64,000 bases of DNA from positions 671,730-735,729 of the forward strand of contig NZ_BBME01000009.1 of assembly GCF_000971395.1 (NCBI RefSeq). The letters are read 5' to 3'. Both the position numbers and the translations under genes were made by a program. Shown here one piece after another: positions 9,515-19,000 of this stretch. The notes below the pieces were generated by a model. It was not told the DNA's origin and did not search any database. It was given only the letters and a program-made list of their open reading frames with translations. The DNA comes from Demequina iriomotensis. GTDB taxonomy: Bacteria > Actinomycetota > Actinomycetes > Actinomycetales > Demequinaceae. Each line of letters opens with the position of its first letter. Position 1 is the first letter of the stretch.

Positions 9515-10498
9515 GTGCGATTCCTGCTGCGCCGCCTCGCGTTCTACGCCTTCACCGCCTGGGCCGCGATCACCATCAACTTCTTCCTGCCGCGGATGAT
9601 GAAGGGCGACCCCATCACCGCGTACCTGCAGAAGCATCAGAGCGAGTTCAACCCCGAGGCGATCGACTCGCTCCGCACGCTGTTCGGCCTCGACTCCGAC
9701 AAGCCGCTGATCCAGCAGTACTGGGACTACTGGGGGCAGCTCTTCTCGGGCGACCTGGGCCGCTCGTTCTCGAAGGGCCTCGCGCCCGTGTCCGAGGTGA
9801 TCGCCTCGGCGCTGCCGTGGACGCTCGGGCTCGTGGGCATCGCGACGATCTTCAGCTTCTTCATCGGCACGTCCGTCGGCACGTTCATCGGCTGGCGGCG
9901 CGGTTCCCGAGCGGACTACGTGGTGCCCTTCGCGACGTTCTTCTCGACGGTGCCGTACTTCTGGATGGGCCTCATCGTCATCGCGATCTTCTCGACGCGC
10001 CTGGGCTGGTTCCCCGCCTCCCACGCCTACGACAAGGGATCGTCGCCCGAGTGGTCGTGGGACTTCATCGGCCAGGTCGTGGCCCACGGCACGCTGCCCG
10101 CGCTCACCATCGTCTTCGCCTCGCTTGGCGGCTGGGTGCTCGGCATGCGCAACATGATGATCACCGTGCTCGACGAGGACTACGTGACCGTCGCCGAGGC
10201 CAAGGGCCTGTCGCCCCAGCGCGTCATGACGCGCTACGCGGCGCGCAACGCGGTGCTGCCGCAGCTGTCGAGCTTCGCGCTCGCGCTCGGCTTCATCGTG
10301 GGCGGCACCCTGGTGATGGAGCTCGTGTTCTCGTACCCCGGCGTCGGCAAGCTGCTGCTCGACGCCACCAACGCCAAGGACTGGCCGCTCATGCAGGGGC
10401 TGTTCCTGGTCATCACGCTCGCGGTGCTGGTCGCGAACATCCTCGCGGACGTCGCCCACGCGATGCTCGACCCGCGCACCCGGATGATGGAGTCCTGA
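9515..10498 (+). CDS. ABC transporter permease (DppB/OppB type)
   Basis: 327 residues from a GTG with GAGGAG six bases upstream. It begins with the typical DppB start RFLLRRLAFYAFTAWAAITI as the first membrane helix. The large external loop, five further predicted helices and the cytoplasmic EAA loop (around EAKGLSPQRVM) place it in the binding-protein-dependent permease family. With the following permease it forms the membrane channel of the importer. Stop and next start are separated by a single base, so the pair is probably made in equal amounts. Confidence 0.92.
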   Translation: MRFLLRRLAFYAFTAWAAITINFFLPRMMKGDPITAYLQKHQSEFNPEAIDSLRTLFGLDSDKPLIQQYWDYWGQLFSGDLGRSFSKGLAPVSEVIASALPWTLGLVGIATIFSFFIGTSVGTFIGWRRGSRADYVVPFATFFSTVPYFWMGLIVIAIFSTRLGWFPASHAYDKGSSPEWSWDFIGQVVAHGTLPALTIVFASLGGWVLGMRNMMITVLDEDYVTVAEAKGLSPQRVMTRYAARNAVLPQLSSFALALGFIVGGTLVMELVFSYPGVGKLLLDATNAKDWPLMQGLFLVITLAVLVANILADVAHAMLDPRTRMMES

Positions 10499-10499
10499 C

Positions 10500-11585
10500 A
10501 TGTCGCTGACGACCATGCCCGCCACCGGCTCCGTCGAGGAGAACCGCTCGACCGAGCCGCAACGCCCCTCGGCGCTGAGCCGCCTCGGCACCGCGTTCGC
10601 GATGTTCCGCAACCCGAAGTCCCTCGCCGGCCTCGTCATCCTCGGGATCTTCGCCCTCGTCGCGATCCTGGCCCCGGTGATCGCGCCGTTCGGGCCGCTC
10701 GAGAAGGACTTCAGCGCGCTCAAGCAGCCGCCCTCGGCCCAGCACTGGCTCGGGACCACCCACCTGGGCGAGGACGTGTTCAGCCAGATCGTCTACGGCA
10801 CGCGCGGCGTGCTCGTCGTCGGCCTCGTCGCTGGCGTGCTCGCGACCCTCGTCGCGGTGATCGTGGGCGTCGCGGCGGGCTATCTCAGCGGCTGGCGCTC
10901 CGAGGGCCTCTCGGCGCTCACCAACGTGTTCCTCGTGATCCCAGGGCTGCCGCTCATCATCATCGTGGCGTCGCAGTACGACGACCCGAGCATCGTGCTC
11001 ATCTCCGCCGTCATCGCGATCACGGGCTGGGCGTGGGGTGCGCGCGTCCTGCGCGCGCAGACGCTGTCGTTGCGCAACCGCGACTTCGTGCAGGCCGCCA
11101 AGGCCAACGGCGAGCGCCTGTGGCGCATCATCGCCGTCGAGATGCTGCCCAACCTCACCGCGATCATCGCCTCGAGCTTCGTGGGCACCGTGACGGCGGC
11201 CGTGCTCGGCCTCACGACCCTCGCGTTCATCGGCGTCATCCCCATCACCAACCTCAACTGGGGCACCATCCTCTTCTGGGCCCAGCAGAACGGCGCGTTC
11301 CCCGACTTCTGGTGGTGGTACGTGCCGGCGGGCCTGTGCATCGCGATCCTCGGGACGGCGCTGTCGCTCGTGAACTTCGGCATCGACGAGTACGTCAACC
11401 CGCGACTCCGCTCCGCGGGCGAGCGCGCGCGGGCCATGCGCAAGAAGGGCCTGTCGATGGCCAGCGGCGTCACCGCGGTGCGCGTCGCCCCCGAGGACGT
11501 GGACGATGCGCCGGGCGGGACCGCTTCCCCCGCCGCCGAGGCGTCGGCCACCACCGCGGCGGGGGGCGCAGCCCCCCGGCCGTGA
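10500..11585 (+). CDS. ABC transporter permease (DppC/OppC type)
   Basis: 361 residues. An N-terminal cytoplasmic extension is followed by the first membrane helix at about 41-60, then the DppC-type loop with FGPLEKDF...HWLGTTHLGEDVF, and a further set of helices with an EAA loop. The C-terminal 40 residues are a hydrophilic Ala/Thr-rich tail not needed for the fold. It is the last gene of the six-gene unit GH3, binding protein, two ATPases, two permeases, and is followed by an inverted repeat and a bidirectional terminator. Confidence 0.92.
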   Translation: MSLTTMPATGSVEENRSTEPQRPSALSRLGTAFAMFRNPKSLAGLVILGIFALVAILAPVIAPFGPLEKDFSALKQPPSAQHWLGTTHLGEDVFSQIVYGTRGVLVVGLVAGVLATLVAVIVGVAAGYLSGWRSEGLSALTNVFLVIPGLPLIIIVASQYDDPSIVLISAVIAITGWAWGARVLRAQTLSLRNRDFVQAAKANGERLWRIIAVEMLPNLTAIIASSFVGTVTAAVLGLTTLAFIGVIPITNLNWGTILFWAQQNGAFPDFWWWYVPAGLCIAILGTALSLVNFGIDEYVNPRLRSAGERARAMRKKGLSMASGVTAVRVAPEDVDDAPGGTASPAAEASATTAAGGAAPRP

Positions 11586-11588
11586 CGC

Positions 11589-11625
11589 GATGCGGGGGCC
11601 GCGGCGCCTCCCCGGCCCCCGCATC
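11589..11625. repeat. Inverted repeat carrying the GATGCGG/CCGCATC core
   Basis: GATGCGGGGGCC (11589-11600) pairs with GGCCCCCGCATC (11614-11625). The right arm runs into CGCATCGTCC (11620-11629), one copy of the dispersed 10-mer. It lies just after the permease stop and may be an additional terminator stem. Confidence 0.65.
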
Positions 11626-11639
11626 GTCCCCCCGTACGA

Positions 11640-11670
11640 CGAAGGCCCGTGGCATCGCCACGGGCCTTCG
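11640..11670. terminator. Bidirectional terminator between permease and DUF3107 genes
   Basis: CGAAGGCCCGTGG (11640-11652) pairs perfectly with CCACGGGCCTTCG (11658-11670) around the loop CATCG. It lies between convergent genes and would serve both strands. Confidence 0.85.
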
Positions 11671-11682
11671 GTGCGGGACGGC

Positions 11683-11901
11683 CTACGCCTCGAAGCCGAC
11701 GCGGCGCTTGGTCTCCTCGCCGATGTCGACGTAGCCGAGCGCGGCGCCGGGCACGATCACGCGCCGGCCCTTCGCGTCGGTGAGGTCCAGGGTGCCGCCG
11801 GCGACCGCGGCATCGACCGCCTTCGTGACCGCGTCCGCGCTCATGTCGGTGTCGATCGCGATCTCGCGGGACACGTTCTGCACGCCGATCCTGATCTCCA
11901 C
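11683..11901 (-). CDS. DUF3107 small protein
   Basis: 71 residues when started at the GTG at 11901, which has GGAGG five bases upstream; a TTG four codons earlier overlaps that ribosome site and is unlikely. The sequence VEIRIGVQNVSREIAIDTD...VDAAVAGGTLDLTDAKGRRVIVPGAALGYVDIG matches the DUF3107 family, a small beta-rich protein conserved across Actinobacteria and sometimes labelled ATP-binding. No biochemical role is established. It is transcribed towards the ABC operon terminator and away from the DUF3152 gene. Confidence 0.8.
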   Translation of the reverse strand: MEIRIGVQNVSREIAIDTDMSADAVTKAVDAAVAGGTLDLTDAKGRRVIVPGAALGYVDIGEETKRRVGFEA

Positions 11902-11939
11902 GGCAGCCTCCAATGCTCAACCTCGGTGATGTTCGCCCT

Positions 11940-11945
11940 TATCCT
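11940..11945 (+). promoter_or_regulatory. -10 box of a leaderless promoter for the DUF3152 gene
   Basis: TATCCT lies six bases before the ATG at 11952, with no ribosome-binding sequence. Confidence 0.6.
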
Positions 11946-11951
11946 AGGGCG

Positions 11952-12881
11952 ATGACTCGGCGCTCCGGAGGCCTGTTCGCGGGCAGGGGAATCGCCCTCC
12001 CCGGGGTGTGGGTGACGGTGGTCGCGATCGTCGCGTGCTTCGCGCTCGGCATCGGCGCGGGCTGGCTGACGGGCCAGGTGCCCGGGTGGTACCGGGCCTG
12101 GAGCGAGCCCGAGCCCAGCGCGTCGCCGTCGCCCAGCGCCACCCCCGAGCCGGACGTGTCCGTGCCGTCGCTCGCGCCCATCGAGCGCGACCTCGACGCG
12201 GACGATGCGGCGGCGGGCGTGCTCACCACCGCGGTGGTCGAGCGCGGCGAGGGGACCTTCACGCCGGCGGTCGGGTCGGGCGCCTCGGCGACGGCGTCCG
12301 CGGGTCCGTCCGCCTCCGCCGACGCCGTGCCGACCAAGTACGTGCGCATCGACGTCGAGGACGGCGTGACCATCGACGAGGCCGCGCTGGTCGACTACGT
12401 GATGACCACGCTCAACGATCCGCGCGGCTGGGGCTCCGCGGGTCGACTCCAGTTCGTGCTCACGGAGGGCGCGGCCGACGTGCGCGTAGTGCTCGCGAGC
12501 CCGTACACGCTCGCGCTGCGGTGCCCCGACACGCATGCCGCCGCCGAGGTCGCCGGCACGGGCACCGGCGCGTCGCCCAGCCCGTCGGCGGAGGGGGCCG
12601 AGGGCGCCTCGGGCGCCTCGGGTGCCGCGGACGCCGCAGCGTGCGCGACGGACGGCATCGTCCCGCTGTCGGTCTACGACTGGACGGCCGGCCTGGAGCG
12701 CTACGGCGACCGGCGCGCCGCGTCGCGGGTCTACCTGCTCAACCACGGCGTGGGCCACGTGCTCGGCAGCGCCGACGCGACGTGCGAGTCGGGGCGAGCG
12801 GACGTCATGGTGGATCAGGCCGCGATGAGCAAGGAGTGCAAGGTCAACCCGTGGCCGTTCCCCGACGCGACGGCGTCGTGA
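11952..12881 (+). CDS. DUF3152 membrane-anchored putative zincin, catalytic Glu missing
   Basis: 309 residues. A single membrane helix at about 19-40 (VWVTVVAIVACFALGIGAGW) is followed by a low-complexity Ser/Pro/Glu stretch and an extracytoplasmic domain. The C-terminal part contains LLNHGVGHVLG, then a Cys-rich loop and DVMVDQAAMSKECKVNPWPFPDA. DUF3152 proteins resemble zinc metallopeptidases, and from memory most members have HEVGH here. In this copy the Glu is Gly and the downstream Gly-His-like ligands are changed, so proteolysis is doubtful. The start is fixed by a leaderless promoter; an upstream in-frame ATG at 11913 would read through that promoter. Confidence 0.75.
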   Translation: MTRRSGGLFAGRGIALPGVWVTVVAIVACFALGIGAGWLTGQVPGWYRAWSEPEPSASPSPSATPEPDVSVPSLAPIERDLDADDAAAGVLTTAVVERGEGTFTPAVGSGASATASAGPSASADAVPTKYVRIDVEDGVTIDEAALVDYVMTTLNDPRGWGSAGRLQFVLTEGAADVRVVLASPYTLALRCPDTHAAAEVAGTGTGASPSPSAEGAEGASGASGAADAAACATDGIVPLSVYDWTAGLERYGDRRAASRVYLLNHGVGHVLGSADATCESGRADVMVDQAAMSKECKVNPWPFPDATAS

Positions 12882-12916
12882 CGCGCGCTGTCGTACCCCG
12901 ATGATGTGATGCGGTC

Positions 12917-15900
12917 ATGACCACGCTCCGGCTCCTGCCCGCGCCGCCCGCCGTCGCGCTGCCCGGGCTCGACGCGCCCCAGCAGGCCGCGGTCGAGGCG
13001 GCGCTCGCGCCGCGCGCGCCGGGCCGCGCGGGCCACCTCGTCGTCGTCGGCGAGGCGGGCTCTGGCAAGACGACCGTCGCCGCCGCGACGGCCCTCGCCG
13101 CGGTCGAGCGGGGGACGGACACCGCGCGCCTGCTGGTCGTCGCCGCGACGCGCGCGGGCGCTGCGAGGCTGAGGGACCGGCTGTCGCTCGCGTTCGACCG
13201 GCCCGTGGGCGCGCCGGTGGTCCGCACCGCCGCGTCCGCGGCCCATGCGATCCTCACCGCTCAGGCGACCGTCCACGGCGAGCCGCCGCCGGTGCTCGTC
13301 ACGGGCGCCGAGCAGGATCAGATCCTGCGGGAGCTGCTCGAGGGACATCGCCTGGGGCTCGGTCAGGCGCCGGACTGGGGTGGCGCGCTGCCCGCGGAGG
13401 CGACCGTGCTCGCGGGCTTCCGTGCGGAGCTGCGGGACCTCCTCATGCGCGCGAGCGAGGCCGGGCTCACGCCCGAGGACCTCGCCGCGCTCGGGGACCG
13501 CACGGGACGGCCGGAGTGGCGCGCGGCGGCCGCCGTCATGGACGAGTACGACGCGATCCTGGGGTGGCGCTCGATCACCCCCGACCAGGGAGCGCGCTTC
13601 GACCCCGCCGTGGTGGTCGCCCAGGCGGCGCACGCGCTGCGTACCTGGGACGGCACGGGGGAGGCGCCCGCCTGGGACCTCGTGATCGTGGACGATGCGC
13701 AGGACCTCACCGCCGCAGGCGTGGACCTGCTGCGCGCGCTCGCCGAGGGCGGCGCGAGGCTCGTGCTCCTGGGGAACGCGGACGAGGCGGTCCAGGGCTA
13801 TCGCGGAGCCCTGCCCGCCGCGCTCGCCGAGGCCACGGCGCCAGATGGGCTCGGGGCGGCGCTCGTGCGGCTCGGCACCGGGCATCGTCAGCAGGGCGCG
13901 CTCGCGGCGGTCACCGCCGCGACCGTCAGCCGGATCGGGACCTCCGGCGTAGGGTCGGCGCGCGGCGCGGTGCCCGCGCCGGTACCGGGCGGCGGCGTGT
14001 CGATCCTGCTCGCGGCGCACCGTCACGCGCACTCGCGCGCGATCGCGCAGGCGCTGCGGCGCGCGCGGCACGGCCTCGACGGTGCCGAGGTTCCGTGGGG
14101 CGAGATGGTTGTCATCGCGCGCTCCTCGGCGCGGCTGCGCGAGATCCGCGCCGACCTCGCGGCGGCGGACATCCCCTGCGAGACGCTCGGCGACGGCACC
14201 GCGCTGCATGCCGAGCCCGCGGTGGCGCCCCTGCTGGTGCTGATGCGACGCGCGGCCGAGCGGGCGCGCGGCGAGGAACACGCCTGGGCGGAGGACGAGG
14301 TGGCCGCGCTGCTCGGCTCGCGGCTCGTGGGGATCGACCCGGTCGCCATGCGGCGGCTGCGGCGAGCACTGGTCAAGGAGGAGCGCCGCGGAGGAGGCGC
14401 ACGCGCCTCGGGCGAGCTGCTGACCGAGGCGATCGCGGCTCCCGAGCGGTGGGTGACCCTGACGACGCCGGAGGCGCGGCTCGCGGAGCGCGCCTCGCGC
14501 GCGCTCGCGGCGGGCACCGCGGCCGCGGTGGACGGGACCCCGGCCACCGTCGCGTGGGCGGTGTGGGACGCGCTCGGGGTCGCGGACGAGTGGCGGGCGG
14601 CGGCGCTCGCCGGATCCGCGCGCGACGATGCGGACCTGGACGCGGTGATCGCGCTGGTCCGGGCCGCGACGCTGTACGTCGAGCGCATGCCGTCGGCCTC
14701 GGTCGATTCCTTCCTCGACCACCTCGAGGGACAGGACTTCGCGCCGGACACGCTCGGCGCGAGGGGCCGGGCCGGGGACGTCGTCGCGTTCTGCACGCCC
14801 GCATCGGCCGCGGGCCGCGAGTGGGAGATGGCCGTGGTCGCCGGACTCGAGGAGGGCGCCTGGCCCGACACGCGCCTGCGCGACGCAGTGCTAGGCGCGC
14901 AGCATCTCGCGGAGATCCTCGCGGGGCGCGCCGAGGCGGTCCCGCTCGAGCCTCGCGCACGCGCGGCGTGGGCGCGCCAGGCGCGGCGCGCCGTCATCGA
15001 CGACGAGTCGCGGGCCTTCGCCGTCGCGGTCTCGCGCGCACGGAGCCGGCTGGTGCTCGCGTGCGTCGACGGCGACGACGAGCGTCCGTCGCGCTACCTC
15101 GAGTGGGCGGCGGCCGCGGCCGGGGTGTCGCCGGAGCGCGCCGACGCCACGCCGCGCGTGACCGACCTGCGCTCCGCCGTCGCGGCGGTGCGCGCGGCGG
15201 CCGCTCCCGCCACGGGAGCGGCGCGCGAGACGCACGTCGAGATGCTCGCGCGGCTCGCCGCGCTGGGCGTCGCGGGCGCCGACCCGCGCGAGTGGCACGG
15301 GGTCCCCGAGCCGTCGTCCGAGGCCGGCATGTGGGATCCCGAGCAGCCGGTCCGGGTCTCGCCGTCGCGCCTCGAGGTGCTCGAGACGTGCCCGTTGCGG
15401 TGGGCGCTCGAGACCGCGGGCGGGACCGCCGCGGCGAGCGAGAAGCAGAGCCTGGGCACACTGGTCCACGAGGTCGCGGCGGAGCTTCCCGAGGGCACGC
15501 ACGCGCAGCTCGCCGCCGCGCTCGAGGAGCGTTGGCCGCAGATCGCGGGGACCGAGACCTGGCCGGACCGCATCCTCAAGGAGCGCGCCGATGCGATGAT
15601 CCGGCGGCTCGCGGGGTACGTGGCGGGCGTGCGCGCCGGGGAGGTGCGCGTCGAGCAGCCGTTCTCGGTGCAGATCGGGCGCGCCGTGGTCGCCGGCAGC
15701 GCCGACCGGGTCGAGGTGACGGACGGGCGCGCCCGCATCGTCGACCTCAAGACGGGCACCGCGGTGTCGAAGGCGGCGGCGGAGGAGCACGCGCAGCTCG
15801 CGATGTACCAGCTCGCCGCCGAGCACGGCGGGTTCCGCGACGTCGAGGGGGCGCACGGGGCCTCGCTGCTGTTCGTCGGCGGCGCGACGCAGGGCGCCAG

Positions 15901-16075
15901 CGAGCGCGCGCAGCCCGGCATCGACGTGGAGAAGGAGCGGACGCGGCTCGCCACCGCGGTCGACACGATGGCCCGCGCGACCTTCGAGGCGGTCACCAAC
16001 GACAGGTGCGCATCCTGCCCCGTGAGGCGCTCCTGCCCGGCGTGGCCCAGCGGACGGCAGGTGACGGACGGATGA
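12917..16075 (+). CDS. adnA: AdnA subunit of the AdnAB helicase-nuclease
   Basis: 1052 residues. Walker A GEAGSGKTT (45-53) starts a UvrD-like motor; motif II reads IVDDAQDL rather than the canonical DEAQ/DEFQ. The C-terminal third is a RecB-like nuclease domain with the catalytic pattern RIVDLKTG. Four cysteines of an iron-sulfur cluster are visible: one in LETCPLRWAL and three in CASCPVRRSC near the end. This matches AdnA, the Fe-S-bearing subunit that with AdnB resects double-strand breaks for recombination in Actinobacteria. Order (first of two), length and Fe-S pattern distinguish it from AdnB. It overlaps adnB by ATGA. Confidence 0.88.
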   Translation: MTTLRLLPAPPAVALPGLDAPQQAAVEAALAPRAPGRAGHLVVVGEAGSGKTTVAAATALAAVERGTDTARLLVVAATRAGAARLRDRLSLAFDRPVGAPVVRTAASAAHAILTAQATVHGEPPPVLVTGAEQDQILRELLEGHRLGLGQAPDWGGALPAEATVLAGFRAELRDLLMRASEAGLTPEDLAALGDRTGRPEWRAAAAVMDEYDAILGWRSITPDQGARFDPAVVVAQAAHALRTWDGTGEAPAWDLVIVDDAQDLTAAGVDLLRALAEGGARLVLLGNADEAVQGYRGALPAALAEATAPDGLGAALVRLGTGHRQQGALAAVTAATVSRIGTSGVGSARGAVPAPVPGGGVSILLAAHRHAHSRAIAQALRRARHGLDGAEVPWGEMVVIARSSARLREIRADLAAADIPCETLGDGTALHAEPAVAPLLVLMRRAAERARGEEHAWAEDEVAALLGSRLVGIDPVAMRRLRRALVKEERRGGGARASGELLTEAIAAPERWVTLTTPEARLAERASRALAAGTAAAVDGTPATVAWAVWDALGVADEWRAAALAGSARDDADLDAVIALVRAATLYVERMPSASVDSFLDHLEGQDFAPDTLGARGRAGDVVAFCTPASAAGREWEMAVVAGLEEGAWPDTRLRDAVLGAQHLAEILAGRAEAVPLEPRARAAWARQARRAVIDDESRAFAVAVSRARSRLVLACVDGDDERPSRYLEWAAAAAGVSPERADATPRVTDLRSAVAAVRAAAAPATGAARETHVEMLARLAALGVAGADPREWHGVPEPSSEAGMWDPEQPVRVSPSRLEVLETCPLRWALETAGGTAAASEKQSLGTLVHEVAAELPEGTHAQLAAALEERWPQIAGTETWPDRILKERADAMIRRLAGYVAGVRAGEVRVEQPFSVQIGRAVVAGSADRVEVTDGRARIVDLKTGTAVSKAAAEEHAQLAMYQLAAEHGGFRDVEGAHGASLLFVGGATQGASERAQPGIDVEKERTRLATAVDTMARATFEAVTNDRCASCPVRRSCPAWPSGRQVTDG

Positions 16076-19000
16076 GCGAGGCGAGCGCGCCCATGGACGC
16101 GATGGACGAGGGCCTGGTGCGGGGAGAGGCGCGCGACGCGCGCGCGCTCGCCGCCCTGGTGACCGGCCGGCCGCCGACGCCCGAGCAGGAGGAGGTCATC
16201 GGCGCGGGCCTCGAGCCGATGCTCGTGGTGGCCGGCGCGGGGTCCGGCAAGACGGAGACGCTGTCGCTGCGCATCGTGTACCTGCTCGACCATGCGGAGG
16301 AGCTGTTCGGGACGGCCATCAGCCCCGACGAGATCCTGTGCCTCACCTTCACCCGGAAGGCCGCGGCGGAGATAGCCGCGCGCGCGGAGGACCGCATCGC
16401 GACCGCCTTCGGATCCGATCCGTCCCGCCCTCCGGCCTCGGTGTCGACCTACAACGCCTACTCGGCGCAGCTCGTGGCGGAGCACGGGCTCCGGCTTGGC
16501 ATCGACCCCGACGCGACCACGCTCACGGCGGCTGCGCTGTGGCAGCTCGCTTCGGACGTGGTGGGCACGTGGACCGGCCCGCTCGACACGGACGCCGCGG
16601 TCAGCACCGTGACGGCGTCGATCGCGCGCCTCGCGGGCCAGCTGCGCGATCACGACGTCGCGCCGGGAGCGCTGCGCGAGTGGGCGGTCGCGGCGCAGGC
16701 GGCGCTCGAGGAGCTTCCCAAAAACGCCGGCGATCGCGCACCGGGGCCCCTCACCACGCGCACCGGGAGCGCGAACGACCACGCCAAGCGCATCGCGAAG
16801 CTGCGCACGCTCGCCGCGGTGGCGGAGCTGGTCGAGGAGTTCCAGCGGCGCAAGCATGAGGCCTCGCAGCTCGACTTCGCCGATCAGGTGGCGTTCGCGG
16901 CGCGGCTGTCGCGCCTCGACGCGGTGCAGGCCGTCGAGCGCGGCCGCTACCGTGCGATCCTCCTCGACGAGTTCCAGGACACGTCGCCGGGCCAGCTGAG
17001 GCTGTTCGCACGGCTGTTCGGCGCCGACCACCACGTCATGGCGGTGGGCGATCCGAACCAGGCCATCTACGGGTTCCGCGGCGCATCCGAGAGCGCGTTG
17101 CCCATGTTCGTCGCGGAGTTCGCGCACGGACGCGAGGTCCGCCAGGCGTCCCTGTCGGTGTCGTGGCGCAACGAGGGCGCCGTCCTCGACGTGGCCAACG
17201 CCGCCGCCGCGCCGCTGCGCGAGGCGTCGCGCGTGCCGGTGCTGCCGCTGCGGTCGCGAGCGGCCTACCTGGGCACCTCCGAGCCGGCGCGCCTCGCGCC
17301 GGGCGTCGACAACCTCGTCGCGGCCGATCAGCCGGGCGAGGCCGACGCCGCGGTCGCGTGGCTCGTCGCGCGTCGGGCGGAGCTCGCCGGCGAGGAGCCG
17401 CTGCCCACCGCGGCCGTGCTGTGCCGCCGCCGCGCGCAGTTCGCGCCGGTGGTCGAGGCGCTCGTGCGGGCGGGGATCGACTACGAGGTGGTGGGCCTGG
17501 GCGGGCTCGTCGACACCCCCGAGGTGTCCGACCTGGTGGCGCTCCTCGAGATCGCGCACGACCCCTCGCGGGGGGACTCCGCGATGCGCCTGCTCACCTC
17601 GGAGCGCGTCGCGCTCGGGGTGCGCGACCTCGCCGCGCTGCACGACTGGTCGCGTGAGCTCGCCGGTCCACGCGACGCGCGCGACACGGAGGCGAGCCTC
17701 GTCGACGCGCTCGCGACCCCGCCGCCCGCCGGTTGGGTCTCGACCGACGGACGCGCCCTTTCCGAGGCCGCCCACGCGCGCATCGTGCGCCTCCAGCGCG
17801 CCGTCACCGCGGTGCGCACGCGCACGTACCTGTCGCTCCCGGAGCTCATCCTCGCGGCCGAGCGGGCGTGGGGCCTCGACATCGAGGCCGCCGTCGCGCG
17901 CCCGGACGGCCGTGCCGCGCGCAACGTCGACGCGTTCGTCGACGCCGCACGCCAGTTCGCCTCCGCCGCCGAGCGCGCCACCCTGGGCGCGTTCCTCGCG
18001 TGGCTCGAGGCCGCGCGCAGCGAGGAGGGCGGGCTCGAGCTGCCCGTCAAGGATCCCGAGCCGGGCGCGGTCCAAGTGCTCACCGTGCACGCCGCCAAGG
18101 GTCTCGAGTGGGACGTCGTGGCCGTGCCGGGCCTGGTCGACGGTCACTTCCCATCCGTGGGTGAACCGTCCTCGCGTCGCCCGTACTACACCGACGGGGG
18201 ATGGCGCGGCAAGGGCGTCGAGCTGCCGTACGAGCTGCGGCTCGACCGCGAGGACCTCCCGCATTGGGACTGGCGGGGTGCCGCGGACCACGGCACGCTC
18301 GCCGATTCCGTCGAGGAGTTCGAGAAGGCGTGCGGGCTCCATCGCGTCGCCGAGGAGCGCCGCCTGTTCTACGTCGCCGTGACGCGCGCACGCTCGCATG
18401 TGCTGCTGTCCGCGTCGTGGCGCGCGGGCGGCGTGACCATCCGCACGCCGTCCGTCTACCTCCGGGAGCTCGTCGAGCTCGGCATGCTCTCCGACTCCGG
18501 CTGGGAGCCGCGGCCCGAGGACGGCTCGGCGGTCGAGGTCGAGCCGGTGCGGGCCGCCTGGCCTCCGGCGCCCACGCCCGCGCAGCTCGAGCGGCGCGTG
18601 CTCGCCCAGGACGTGGAGGCGGCGCTCGCGGCGCGGTCCGCGGGTGCCGGGGGCGAGGAGCGCCCGTGGGAGGAGCTGCCGCTCGGTCGCGAGATCGCCG
18701 CGATGCTCGAGGAGCGACGCGAGCGCGAGAGCGGGATCGGCGACGTCGCGATGCCGGCGCACCTGTCGACGTCCGCGCTCGTCGCGCTGCGTCGCGACCG
18801 CGAGGCCTTCACCGCGCAGCTGCGTCGTCCGCTGCCCGCGCAGCCCACCACCGCGGCGCAGCGGGGAAGCCTCCTGCATGCCTGGATCGAGGCGCAGTAC
18901 GGGCACGTGCCGTTGCTCTCGGTGGACGACCTGGGCCCGGGTGAGGACGAGGCCGACATCGAGGCGCTCACGGCGGCGTTCTCGCAGTCCGCATGGGCGT

